NCBI RefSeq assembly: GCF_026151205.1 | Contig: NC_087072.1 | Coordinates: 12,004,169-12,068,168, forward strand | Source of the DNA: Bolinopsis microptera | Lineage: Eukaryota; Ctenophora; Tentaculata; Lobata; Bolinopsidae | Length of the DNA: 64,000 nt | Direction of reading: 5' to 3' | Shown: one piece after another, positions 45,901-55,400 of the stretch | Layout: every line of letters starts with the position of its first letter | How positions within the stretch are numbered: the first letter of the stretch is position 1 | Notes under the pieces: generated by a model | What the model was told of the DNA's origin: nothing | What the model saw: the letters and a program-made list of their open reading frames with translations, nothing else | Database searches by the model: none | Program-made: the position numbers and the translations under genes

Positions 45901-48900
45901 CTATAGTTTTCATACTAATACTACTACTAATATTACTATAACATCAACCCTCTTGTTAACTGACAGGTTTGAGAGCATTTCACGGGTTGTCACCACCAGC
46001 TTAACAAAATGAATATTGATTTTATCGCAGGTTGAATTGAAATGGACTCACGACGGATTCTATGAGACTTTAAGCTGCAGAATGAAAGCGGTAAAGATAG
46101 TACAAAATAACTAATGCAGCCAAATACCATCTCTTCAGGCTGGACCACCCATCTCTCCAGGCTGGACCACCCATCTCTCCAGGCTGGACCACCCATCTCT
46201 ACAGGCTGGACCACCCATCTCTCCAGGCTGGACCACCCATCTCTACAGGCTGGACCGCCCATCTCTCCAGGCTGGACCACCCATCTCTCCAGGCTGGACC
46301 ACCCATCTCTCCAGGCTGGACCACCCATCTCTTCAGGCTGGACCACCCATCTTTCCACGCGACCACCAAGGCTGGACCACCCATATATTAATTCGTCAAA
46401 CAAGGGGCGAGGCTCGAAACTACGAGGCCAGTAGAATTAAATTCACCGACGTAACTTGTTTGTGTCTGCTAATAAATATGCAGGCTGTGGAATGTGGAGT
46501 ACCAGTGCACGTTGTGGAGAACCATGCTCCCGTTATTATATTTTACTAGCAGGAACCCGTATAACCCTAAAATGGTGTCAAGACTCAAGAGACTAAAATA
46601 ATTATTACCTATTTAATTCGCGTTTTTGACACCACTTGGGGGTCCAAATTTTGGGCCCAAAATTCATATTCCTTGGCCAATTTTTAATTTTTTATGCTGA
46701 TTTGGAGGCCATTAAAGCATTTGACCCAGTCAAAAAAGTTTCAGTTGTATATCTTTTACAGTTTTTGCGGAAAGTCGCGTTAAAGTTGATGCCGTGGTGT
46801 CAGTAAAATAGTACGGATAAACACATATAATTATATATGTTATTTTACCAAAACCCATAATCATGGGTAGAGTGGACCGCTGTCAGTGTCTCTCTTTCCC
46901 AAACAAAAGGAATTGATATTACTTTGATTGACCGTTCTCAAATGTAAAATGATACCGAGAATGAAATCGGTCGCTCGCTTTTCCCATTCATTCACGGCTT
47001 ACGAATTGTAATAAGTTTCGATTGATTACATCAATCAGATGCTGTAAAAATCTCTTTGGGTTGCGTTCGGGTCGATACCTAGTATTTCGGAGTAAGGGTG
47101 GTAGTTATTAGTATTACTTATTGAATTAGCTGAAGTTTATTGAATCTTCATTGCCGAGTACAGCTGCCTTTGGGTAGTTCTTCTTAATCTATTACAATTG
47201 TAAATGAATGGGAAAAGCGAGCGACCGATTTCATTCTCGGTATCATTTTACATTTGAGAACGGTCAATCAAAGTAATATCAATTCCTTTTGTTTGGGAAA
47301 GAGAGACACTGACAGCGGTCCACTCTACCCATGATTATGGGTTTTGGTAAAATATCATCTCTTTTTGATTATAATGTCAGGGTACTTTATAAAGTCGAAA
47401 TATAAACTGATATCTTCATTAATAAGGAGGAAGTTTCAACGATTTCGAAATTTTTCCTTTAAAAACATTTCCTTGTGTTTAGGGAAGCATATCGGTCGAT
47501 CACTGACTGAATATGCCATTTAATACTCATTCAAGTTGGCATTAAATTCATATATAATGACATTAAACTGTCGTGGCAAAGCAGAATTTGTTGGAAATCA
47601 CGAATGAGCAAAATTCCCACCTTTCGCACGTGCAAACTTTGAGCAGACGTTGCGTGAGCATCCAATATTGAATCGCCGTAAATTTTTGCATGTAATTGTT
47701 TTATATATAGCTTGATAAGCATGCAAAGTTTCAAAGTATTTCAAGAAGAACTGTTATCACAACGGCACTCTAAAGTTGACAGAAAATGACGAAAACAGCA
47801 ATTTTCAGTGATTTTAGCGATTTTCTATCAATTTGGGCGTGTCCCAACGTGTGCAACTTTTCGATTTTCAACTTTAAAACTAGCCTAATGCACAATTTAT
47901 ACCTATAGGAAGCAGAACTGAGCTCCACAATCCAAGGCATGGCCCAACATCAGAGAATACTAAATCGCAAATTTGACGTTTTTATAAAATAATTCTTCAA
48001 AAAAGCACAAACTTCAATGACGAATATCTTTATGAAGGAGCAAGTTAGAAAAACTTTCCGGTAGATTTTCAGAATGCTTGAACAATTATCTAAGATGAAA
48101 ATTTCCTCAGATTTTGAATAAAATTACTCCTTAATGGTTTAAAATTAATTTTAAAAGTTATTACTTTGTCAAAAATCAAGTTTTAAAAATGGTTAACTTG
48201 ATGACGTCATCAAGGGGTGTTTATGACGGCATATAATTTTTTTATACAATGTAAACTAAAGTATAAACAATTATTTGCAAAACCTGTGGTCGGAAATGGC
48301 TGTATCTTTTATACTTTTGAATTTATGGACAATTAAATACAGGCTACAATTGACTGGCAAAGCGTCTATCCCTGAATATATGTATATATATATATATGTA
48401 TGTATGTATGTATCACGACAATCTATCGTAAAACAGGGGTTCTAGAAAACCCACTTCCCGATGCTCCTGAAACCTGAAACTTTTTTTGCAGTCGATTTGG
48501 TCAACGTCTAGACGCCCTAAAAAATTTCAGATCTCTAACTCAATTTTAACATGGTTTTTAAGGCACCTGAATATGGCGATTTTGGGTTTTTTACCGAATT
48601 TCGTATAACAGTGCTGGCGAGTATTTTATGCAAATTTCTTAAAAATCTCAACATTACTATTTTTTATTCCTGTCATCTTTGACATCAAATTAGAATGTTT
48701 TGAACTAAAAATAAATCTGCTGAACGACTTCCGATGAGTCTTAATGCCTGAAAAACTCGTGCCGGAGGAGGCGGCCTTCGGCCGCCGCCTCCGGCCGGAG
48801 TGCACGCTTCGCGTGCACGAAAGAGGCTTCCGACGAGTACCAAAGGGGTTATAGTAGTAAAGGGGGTATAATAGTAAAGGGGGTACAATAGTAAAGGGGG

Positions 48901-49775
48901 TACATAGTATACCCCCAATAAAGACACCGCTCGTGCTTGCCAGCACTGTGATATATCGTCTCGCTTTATATATAGTAAGATAGTGGGCTGGAGAACGTTC
49001 GGGTAATATCTAAGTACAGTTCTCCTAGGTGAACTGGGTGATGAATTAATTTTTGTTTTGTCAGGACTTTGGTGATTAATACATTTTTGTTTTGAAAATA
49101 AAGCTAATATTGAATTAGACGTTTTGGATAAAATAATGATAAAGAGAGGATTAGAGTAAGACAAGATATAATCCACCATGGTTTGTGGTTACAATTACCA
49201 TGGTAACACCATTTAATGATCGAAGTCCCCTCAGTAGCAGCGTATGCTCGCACGCAAACAGGTAATGGTAGAAAGCCATGATCATAGTTAGTCGAACCTA
49301 TACTAACCTAACAATGTTTGAGTAATATCAGGATAATATCTAGAATCATATAACCAGCAGTCTCCAGTTCATCGGAAACAAATTTAACGAAATATTTGTC
49401 GAATAAACCATTATTTATGCAGTTGGAGCAGCTTGATTTCTAGGTATTACATTTCTGTAGTATAACAGGTTGGTAACGATATAACACCAGTGATTGTCTT
49501 GGTACGGGGGCTTTAACAACGCTATATTCCCTGCCCGTGGGATAATGAAATCAACACTATTGTTTTCATCAGGAGATCAAACTAGAACACATGTGCGTGA
49601 AAAGGAGGCGGCACCTCTTAGTCTGCAAAAACCAATCTAGAAGATGATAACAGTTAGGTACTAACCTTTTTGCCTTGAACGCCTTCAGATAGGCGGATAC
49701 AGCGTCCAGTCCAATTATTGTGGTTGGAAGGAGAATGATGAGGGCAGCTGAGAGCCATGCAACAAGTCGTGTCAT
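30859..49775 (-). CDS. ccdc134: CCDC134 homologue, six exons
   Basis: Minus-strand exons in order: 49666-49775, 35428-35480, 34425-34611, 31591-31682, 31353-31465, 30859-30978. Phases 2, 1, 2, 1, 0 all match and sum to 675 nt, 224 residues plus stop, close to the ~229 residues of vertebrate CCDC134. Exon 1 has a hydrophobic signal sequence ('LSAALIILLPTTIIG') followed by 'LDAVSAYLKAFKAKR', the family's L-D-x-x-x-x-Y-K/L-x-x-F-x-x-K-R start. Later landmarks are 'YENCALFSDIYLRYPD', 'WADFSDLIKKSIQFC', 'LLNLVMQELQLIP', 'NYQNPYRKVLPTP' and the Lys-rich tail ending K-T-E-L. The tail matches the KDEL-like ER-retention ending of the family. Vertebrate CCDC134 is a secretory-pathway protein reported to affect MAPK signalling and ER chaperone handling; the role here is inferred. 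Intron 1 is 14.2 kb and contains an intronless GPCR on the same strand. Confidence 0.88.
31170..31336. repeat. 21-bp minisatellite, eight units, in ccdc134 intron 5
   Basis: Unit: cacgaggtgaaccacgtgact. Each unit contains CACGTG. The array ends 17 bp from the 3' border of exon 5, leaving the splice donor (cgtac on plus) just outside it. Confidence 0.95.
31353..31682 (-). CDS. ccdc134: ccdc134 exons 4 and 5
   Basis: Exon 4 (31591-31682) encodes 'YPDMTESLYRKFKWADFSD' and 'LIKKSIQFC'. Exon 5 (31353-31465) encodes 'LPHIECILQEVFNSKNEHGK' and 'LLNLVMQELQLIPKTP'. The W...F-C and M-A/V-Q-E-L patterns are the most conserved parts of the family. Confidence 0.88.
32528..33305. repeat. About 41-bp minisatellite, about 18-19 units, in ccdc134 intron 3
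   Basis: Unit: gtcgattacgcgctatatga followed by tgccgtaaaagtggtatggg. Variants are acgcactata, ccataaaag and insertions of ttagtgatta. It is more diverged than the other arrays. Confidence 0.93.
33306..34424. other. Rest of ccdc134 intron 3
   Basis: No exons or obvious elements seen. A 22-nt inverted repeat around 34240-34280 (tgagaatatgtagcatagag versus tactacatattctca) could form a hairpin. Confidence 0.4.
34425..35480 (-). CDS. ccdc134: ccdc134 exons 2 and 3
   Basis: Exon 2 (35428-35480) encodes 'FMQQDIIKSLSSNQNHH'. Exon 3 (34425-34611) encodes 'KKQEEMLKLLYDAMYGVLHS', a Ser/Thr/Pro loop, and 'SLIYENCALFSDIYLR'. The intron between them contains a run of 15 or more G at about 35020 and the mononucleotide-rich stretch 35020-35280. 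The exon 3 donor is GTTTTT, weaker than the others. Confidence 0.85.
36340..36536 (-). mobile_element. Diverged tRNA-derived SINE
   Basis: On the minus strand the head reads agtggctcagttggttaat then, 33 nt on, ggttcgattccc: good A-box- and B-box-like promoter elements. T-stem pairing is poor, so it is not a working tRNA. The body (ctcctcatttaaccctca, ggctgagtggaccg) is shared with 37388-37548 and, as a fragment, with 43998-44022. Confidence 0.55.
36730..37310. repeat. Minisatellite, 14-16-bp unit (tgtagggtggatat)
   Basis: About 38 imperfect units alternating gga/gaa/gac and tat/cat/aat. Higher-order copies are visible: a block of about 110 bp repeats, and the segment tgtagggtgaccattg recurs. 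Frames rich in Tyr, Pro and His on the minus strand arise from it. Confidence 0.93.
37388..37548 (-). mobile_element. tRNA-derived SINE
   Basis: The minus-strand head, taggtggcctagtggttaga to ggttcaaatccc and tcacctag, folds as a near-complete tRNA: a 7-bp acceptor stem, a D arm with GTGGTTAGAG, the B box, and an anticodon stem CCTTC/GAAGG with a 6-nt loop. One T-stem mismatch and a short anticodon loop argue against a functional tRNA. The body matches the unit at 36340. Confidence 0.6.
38031..38084. repeat. Two adjacent perfect palindromes
   Basis: gacttatttgtata plus its exact complement (28 bp, 38031-38058), immediately followed by aaaatagtttata plus its exact complement (26 bp, 38059-38084). 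Confidence 0.95.
38522..38675 (+). CDS. Candidate first exon with signal or anchor sequence
   Basis: The ATG at 38522 opens 51 codons with a hydrophobic run 'YLTFTLVSTLTLLLLVPES' and a phase 1 donor TTCAG|GTTAGT. The junction text gattcaggttagttaatg is strikingly like gacacaggttagtaaatg at the signal exon of the multi-lectin gene, so it may begin a related plus-strand gene. No fitting next exon was found before the GPCR on the opposite strand. Confidence 0.4.
38888..38993. repeat. 33-bp tandem repeat, three units
   Basis: Unit: attatgaaatattagagaaa followed by taaatcacgta. It reaches the 3' end of the GPCR open frame; the first unit is diverged (ataaaatattagag). Confidence 0.9.
38972..40111 (-). 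CDS. Intronless rhodopsin-family (class A) GPCR
   Basis: The open frame starts at 40144, but the second Met (40111) gives a better N-terminus: 'MSNSSSTSS' with an N-glycosylation site, and 379 residues. Seven hydrophobic segments are clear: G-N in TM1 ('LPGIIGNVWILKMF'), 'LIALTD' in TM2, a long TM3 ending in T-R-C-I-A-I instead of D/E-R-Y, 'TLLFVTLNFPYWVILLLFF' in TM6 with F-P-Y-W, and N-P-I-I-Y in TM7. The ECL1/ECL2 cysteines (F-C-N-F and T-N-C-V-W) are present. The third intracellular loop is long, polar and Ser-rich. The ligand cannot be told; the pattern is peptide- or amine-like only in the broadest sense. It lies within intron 1 of ccdc134 on the same strand. Confidence 0.88.
   Translation of the reverse strand: MSNSSSTSSLDMLFGSMSLASALPGIIGNVWILKMFYSEKQLLSRKIFILIALTDITTSFWSGIPFGISRLMAREPVLFENEAFCNFSGLVFNITSRLSVFLISILSFTRCIAIISPMQHIRSNLIIGSIAGYSMIQLIIGSIPFLNIFMSSDSGGDRKFYKFNQHYTNCVWSVDQVIPDTNKMLYDVAEYLLLFVPFFFPSIIVLASCCVCIVSLVKSASNFPTSSLIRKDSDGDKSRMSSRLRACSLDVRPDGDVIIPNSGRSGRSSILSTKYRATRTITLVTLLFVTLNFPYWVILLLFFIEQNSGLEIINYRNEYVRCLFVFCTNVSPYLNAGLNPIIYLVRTKESKFSLTLSANWIRMDNLRARSASRLRDLFL
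40484..40847 (+). CDS. Candidate isolated exon with V-T-Y-S-E-L motif and T-E-Q-R-L repeats
   Basis: Bounded by a strong acceptor (gaccttccccag) and donor (TCAG|GTAAAT). It encodes 'CDMSVTYSELKHEPVN', then about 13 units of L-T-E-Q-R from a 15-bp repeat, then 'YQMGLLTTLQIYYIYTG'. V-x-Y-x-x-L fits the ITIM-type tyrosine motif. It has no partner exon that I can identify, so it may be a chance ORF created by the repeat. Confidence 0.3.
40566..40757. repeat. 15-bp minisatellite, about 13 units
   Basis: Unit: ctcacagagcagagg, with gaa for agg in three units. In frame with the candidate exon above. Confidence 0.95.
40897..40965. repeat. 7-bp tandem repeat (gaggagt)
   Basis: About nine uninterrupted copies of gaggagt directly downstream of the candidate exon. 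Confidence 0.95.
40966..43138. other. ccdc134 intron 1, no gene recognised
   Basis: Contains a run of 18 G at 41964-41981 and an inverted arrangement of gagtgcc-type repeats (actctggcggcactctcg at 42398 versus gccgccagagtgccgcc at 42449), suggesting a hairpin. No supported exons. Confidence 0.4.
43139..43495. mobile_element. MITE with terminal inverted repeats and telomere-like interior
   Basis: Ends ctcctactaaatcgctcgcc and, reversed, ctcttactaattcgctcgcc. It is flanked by gtaaagtgac (43129-43138) and gtaaagtggc (43496-43505), a 10-bp target duplication with one difference. The interior contains gggttagggttagggtt and related TTAGGG-like text (43340-43420). Confidence 0.75.
43506..46030. other. 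ccdc134 intron 1 continued
   Basis: Holds a SINE fragment (atcattcggcttagtcgacc, 43996), a three-copy 30-bp repeat (gcacaacttgtccaaataac, 44285-44371), and 23 consecutive G at about 44498. An open frame at 45057-45365 is unsupported. Confidence 0.4.
46031..46090 (+). CDS. Candidate internal exon of an unidentified plus-strand gene
   Basis: Between tttatcgcag and GTAAAG, phase 0-0, encoding 'VELKWTHDGFYETLSCRMKA'. Its phase fits the candidate terminal exon at 46484. Upstream exons are not identified. Confidence 0.3.
46128..46390. repeat. 20-22-bp minisatellite, about 12 units
   Basis: Unit: ctctccaggctggaccaccc followed by at, with ctaca, cttca and tggaccgccc variants. Frames rich in Trp, Gly and Pro arise from it on both strands. 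Confidence 0.95.
46484..46549 (+). CDS. Candidate terminal exon of an unidentified plus-strand gene
   Basis: After acceptor aaatatgcag: 'AVECGVPVHVVENHAPV' then I-I-F-Y and TAG at 46547. In phase with 46031-46090. No AATAAA is obvious just downstream. Confidence 0.3.
   Translation, partial: AVECGVPVHVVENHAPVIIFY
46841..47354. mobile_element. Foldback element (copy B) with 152-bp arms and 210-nt loop
   Basis: Arms 46841-46992 and 47203-47354 are reverse complements. The outer sequence and the loop start (cacggcttacgaattgtaat) match copy A at 16245-16575, whose loop is about 180 nt shorter. The loop contains no ORF of note. Confidence 0.9.
47355..48757. repeat. Body of the dispersed repeat (copy B)
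   Basis: Same orientation and order as 16576-17945 and well conserved in blocks. The ORF at 47531-47734 on the minus strand is unsupported. Its divergence from copy A suggests older insertions or decay. Confidence 0.85.
48609..48948. mobile_element. 340-bp unit with CAGTGCTGGC termini
   Basis: CAGTGCTGGC at 48609-48618 and GCCAGCACTG at 48939-48948 are perfect inverted repeats. The unit includes a GC-rich double hairpin (48755-48838) and an agtaaagggggtata repeat (48840-48915). Confidence 0.6.
48755..48838. other. GC-rich double hairpin closed by an outer stem
   Basis: Outer stem actcgt (48755-48760) with acgagt (48833-48838). Inner hairpin 1: 16-bp stem gccggaggaggcggcc / ggccgccgcctccggc with one mismatch and a ttc loop. 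Hairpin 2: gtgcacg / cgtgcac with a cttcg loop. The base composition is far above that of the surroundings. Confidence 0.9.
49666..49775 (-). CDS. ccdc134: ccdc134 exon 1 (signal sequence)
   Basis: The ATG at 49775 is followed by M-T-R-L-V-A-W and a hydrophobic core, then 'LDAVSAYLKAFKAKR' with a phase 2 donor AAAAG|GTTAGT. Phase and sequence match exon 2 at 35428-35480 (AG|A to give Arg). This exon is the reason for assigning a 14.2-kb first intron. Confidence 0.82.
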
Positions 49776-50636
49776 ATCTAGTGTATATAATAGTGATCAG
49801 TAGCTAGCTCCAGTATGTATATAGGTGGTGTTTATTTGATGCCATTCTATGCCACAAATTTAGGTTATCCAATATCACGTTTGGAATGACTTGACATATG
49901 AGTTGTGATTTAATTGTCAAAAATGGCATAAATTTTGAAACTGGAAAGGCATAGATTTTTATGGCATAGCAACGAAAAATTAAAGATCAGCATACACTAT
50001 ACCTGAAACAATTGAAACTAGTTTGTTAGAATAAGAAATTCATTTAATTAAAAACGTGACTTTTGACAACGTCTATTCACAAAACAACACTTCAAAACCT
50101 ATTTTGGTGTAAATACCAAAATACCTCATATTCATGATCTATCTATTTAGGAAAGTAAGAATAAGAGTCCCGTACAAAAGAGCATTTGATTTTGAAATTT
50201 GAGCTGGCAGACGCTCAATAATTAAATCACGACTGACTGAAAGCTAATTGGGATGATCACCGTACCGCGGGGCTGTAATTGATCATCACCTCACGTGACG
50301 TCACGTGACTAGTGGCGAAAAGTGGCATGCAACGTATGTCAACTAATTTACATGAAAATTGTATTCTATAGTGATTTTCCCAATTACTTTTGCACTCGAA
50401 CAACCCTTTTTTAACTTCACTGCATCAAACAATAAATGCGATAACTTTTAAACAATCAATAGTACCGCCATTAGACTTCAACAATTTTTGCAACAAAGTT
50501 TGAAATTTTCATACAAAAAATCCATTAAGTCAAATATATGTCATTAAATTTCTGAAATCAATAATCTATGAATGAAAATAACGAGACAACAGAGAAAAAT
50601 TGATATTCAGAAAGTGTTTTTGATCTGGAAGAAGTA
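49776..50636. other. Intergenic upstream of ccdc134
   Basis: This should contain the ccdc134 promoter. No TATA box is confidently placed and no other gene is seen. An approximate inverted repeat of gccataaattt-type text (tatgccacaaatttaggtta and aaatggcataaattttg) is at 49850-49940. Confidence 0.35.
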
Positions 50637-51430
<794 letters not shown>

Positions 51431-51777
51431 TATATTGTTATACATATATATATTTATACGCTTTTGTTTGACCGATTAAAACGTACCAGAAAAACAAACT
51501 CACGTCAATAGACAGCATTAGTGCTGAGAGTCTATGATGCAAAATATTCAAATCATTTTAACATTATGTATTTATCCCAAAATTTGGAAGCACCATATTT
51601 GATCAATACTCTATCTTAACTTCACAAAAAAAATCTTGGAAACTGAAATAGAAAGAAGCTTTAAGGTTTAAATCTCTTAAAATCCTGTCTCTTAAGAAGA
51701 GAGCTACCATTAAGAAATCATAAAACAGTCATCATAACAGTCATGATCCGTATAACTTTTGATCACAAAAATCCTAA

Positions 51778-51956
51778 TACAGTAAAACCTCGATTTACCG
51801 CGCCCCGATTAACCGCGGCCATTTCCTTTCCCCCAAATAGGGCTTAACATGCGTATTCCGTAATGTAAACAAACAAAACCCCGATTTACCACAAACCCCG
51901 ATTTACAGCAGCTCTTCCTTTCCACAAACTGCGCGGTAAATCGGGGTATTACTGTA
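51778..51956. mobile_element. Tigger/pogo-like MITE
   Basis: The ends tacagtaaaacctcgattta and ggtaaatcggggtattactg plus ta are inverted repeats of the CAGTAAAACCTCGATTTACC type, with TA duplication. Related fragments occur at 3734-3755 (taaaaccccaatttaccgtg) and 55556-55610. Confidence 0.8.
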
Positions 51957-52218
51957 TAAAATGTTAGATCAAACAAATTAAGTTCCTGTTTTGCTATTCA
52001 ACTTTCCGGACGCATATAATCGGTCTTCTCATTGAATCTCTACCGGCAAACAGTACATAAACTGGATCCTAGTGTCTGATACGTTTACTATTTTCATAAT
52101 TCTCATTTAACAAGGTAGAAAGGAGACACTGAGCAACAATTTGAAAACATATTTAAGCAAAACACACATCTCCTCAATAACAAAGATATAGTCAGTGTGC
52201 ACGTGCGATAACACAGAT

Positions 52219-52332
52219 CAGTGGACCACCTCAGACATATAGTCACGTGATCAGTAACTATGAGGACAATGTCACGTGATCAGTAACTATGACGACAATG
52301 TCACGTGATCAGTAACTATGACGACAATGTCA
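52219..52332. repeat. 33-bp tandem repeat, three units, reaching the MICAL-type stop codon
   Basis: Unit: tcacgtgatcagtaactatg followed by acgacaatg. The last partial unit (gacgacaatgtcac) contains the complement of the stop region of the gene below. Confidence 0.9.
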
Positions 52333-52483
52333 CACAGTAATGCCAGCAGTGGCCGACATCATCTCTCTGAACTGTTTGTCCATCTCCATGGCGCTGAGAC
52401 GCTGAGTTTCCTCCATGTTCACTAAATGGTCACGTTCCTCCACCAGCTGAAGCAGCTTTGAGACCAGCTCCTGCTCTTTAGAC
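52330..52483 (-). CDS. MICAL-type gene, last exon (end of bMERB)
   Basis: Encodes 'SKEQELVSKLLQLVEERDHL', E-E-T-Q-R-L and ends in 'MMSATAGITV' with TGA at 52330. The L-V-x-x-R-D-x-L-V pattern is the C-terminal helix of bMERB domains. Confidence 0.85.
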
Positions 52484-55400
52484 CTGGGCAATTTGTCAGG
52501 TTAGTCTCCACAAATCTGCTACCATATAGTCACCAGTAAAGTATACCTACAGATATAATATAGTAAAGAGTCCTCAATAGTGAATATATTTAGTTCCCAC
52601 GCTCCTTGTAAAAATACCAGATAGTCGCTAGTTCTCATGTTTGATACAGGAGAAACGCCATTTTCGGACGTGAGGACAGTTAGGACTCCTCCAACTACAT
52701 TCAATTAATACCTTCTGTAACGTCCTCAATAAATGTAATAGACTTGTAGTGTTGTAATTAGTTTAAAACTTCTCTTTAAAAAGGGAATAAATGTCCATAT
52801 GAGAATATGATAGGACCCGATATTAATTAGTATGGGACCAACTCCTGCTCTTTTGTCGCTATCTTAGCGATATTCCTCCATCTTTAACCGACCAATTATC
52901 TTATTCAATAAAGAATAAGCAATCATACCCCATAAAGTAACAGCGAATGCAGAAGATTTGTGCAACCGTTTGCCAATTATTCAAAATACTACCGGTTAAG
53001 ATTACAACGAATTTTTATCCTGACGAAAAGATGACAGAGAAAAATGATGACAGATGATGAAAGACACCTAACTTCTTGAAAATTAAATATAGGTTTATAC
53101 AGCTAATTTAAATGCGACCCCACCACGTGTTATGCAGATATTCTGTACAGTTCGTAGGAATAAACATGCCAGAAATCTGGTCAAATTCACATGATTGCTT
53201 AAAATGGAATGAAGATCAGAATTGAGAATTGTGCTACTTGCAAAACAAATTTGTTGTATTTGTTTGTATCAATATTCTGTAACATTGGCGATCTAGTCGA
53301 CTTTAAAGCAAGTAATTTATAGGGAGATGTGGTAATTCTTTAAAATAGATTATGATTATTTGATTAACCTGGTTGGGTGTTTACTGTCGGGACAGAGCTA
53401 TTTCGAAATTTCTGCAAAACTAGTCCTCATTTAGCAAATTTAAATCGATAAATTCAAAGGCAGGCGAATACGAGAACCATATTTGGAATCGTTAAACCAT
53501 GTTAATCATGACGGATATTATTTGACCTACCTGAACTATGAAGCTCGAATATTATTTAATACTCAACCAGGATTCCGGACCTGGTTACTGCCGGGATTGA
53601 CCAATTTTTCACGGCTTGCTAAATGCTTTTCAGGAGTTCCCGACAAGTTGGCACCAATCCAGGCCAGCCACATACTAGAGTTGTAACTAATTCAAGACTT
53701 AATATTAACGTAATATGTAACGTACGTATGTATGTACTGCATAATCGTTATGTACCAAACATGGAAGAACCCAAGTATAAGTTAAATGTGGAACGCAACA
53801 TTCAGTCAGGGTTTGGACTTTATTCTCTAATCTAACCATTAATTTGAAATTACTAAAATAATTCTCTGTCTAATCCGTCTATTATTGAATATAGTCCATT
53901 CTGCGACAGACCAATTGCGTATGCAAATTATGCACATGGGTAATAGCGGTTAGAAGAAGATCGCCATGATTTATTATTAATTGCACAGGATTATTAAGCG
54001 ATTACTTCTGAGCAGATTTCAATAAAGTGTGACGAAAAATCCGCCCCGGCAATTTATTTTCTTCATACTTCTCTCTGCCCCTGGTTTTAAATACAGAGCT
54101 ACAGTTAGCGTAACCGCCGTTTAACAGAAAACTATTGAGTCATGACCCTGTCCCCTACCCCCCCCCCCCCCCCCCCCCCCATTTAACGTTTCTAATTATC
54201 GACAAGCGTCACTAATTTGTCTCCGATTTTAACCAGGAAACAATTCGAGAACCTTTAAAACTTGACGTTATCCCTTTAAACCTTTGACGTTATCGTGCAC
54301 TGTAAAAACCACTTTAAATTCCAATTATTCAGTCGCGACGTTTGGAAAAATCTGGAAGACACAAAAAATAAAATAAATAAAATACAATTACACTCGCTGC
54401 TCCGCAATGGATATTTTTAGCAAGAGAAAACTTTAGGGTACTGCTGATATAGTATACCTTGAAATAAACTCATGAGCCACTTAAATAATATTTTGTAACA
54501 AGAACCGCCTGATTCTAACTCCAAAGTGATAAGCTAATTGCCAATCAGTACTTGCTAAATAGCTTTTTCACTAAACGGATAATATCTGCTCACCAATCAT
54601 GTGCCTTGTATGTTATGTGTAAACGACAAGGTTGTTTTGATTTGTGATGTGTACTCGAAAATGTGTTGTCCAGCCCATGTGGTTACTTCGTATTTGATAA
54701 CCACTTAGAATAGAATCGATAGATATAAATAGAATAAACAGGTAGAAATACAAGGGCCCATAGTTGGTGAGTGAGATCTACAAAGGGAACTTACTTTATA
54801 TATTGTGCTTTGTATTTCTTTCTGACATTTTGCAAATCCCTCAACTGTCTCTCTAACGATTTCTGTTGTAGATTTATGTCTATTTCCTTGATCGATATCA
54901 CCAGAATACTCTCAAGATGGCTAAGTCTGTTTTTTCGGTTCACTAACTCAAACCAGTCGTAGAGGGCCTCGTCATCAAAACCTCGTCCCCGTTCTGGAAG
55001 GAATATTTTGTATTTTATAACAACGACAGATTACGACATTTACCACGGTTACGTAAGCATCGTTTAAAGTAGACGCTTAAACCAGTGCAAGTAACCGGAG
55101 GTTTTATAAATGCGACGGTTTAATATTACAGTTTAATATATTTAATATTACAGAAGTGAGAAACATAATGTCACTGAGACATCATGCCACCGTGAACTAG
55201 TTACACATTAACCACTTGCTAGAGAACCGAGTGATGTTTACACACATTTCAACAGTGTTAATTCCATGTAATGTAAATGTAGAAACTATTCTGCGTGTTT
55301 TAAAATTCCTATTTATAAATTAGTATTAAATTAAACCCCATTAACCATGCCTCTTCCCTTTCATCAAAATGTTCGAAAATAGCTAAATGGTTAGTTTTAT

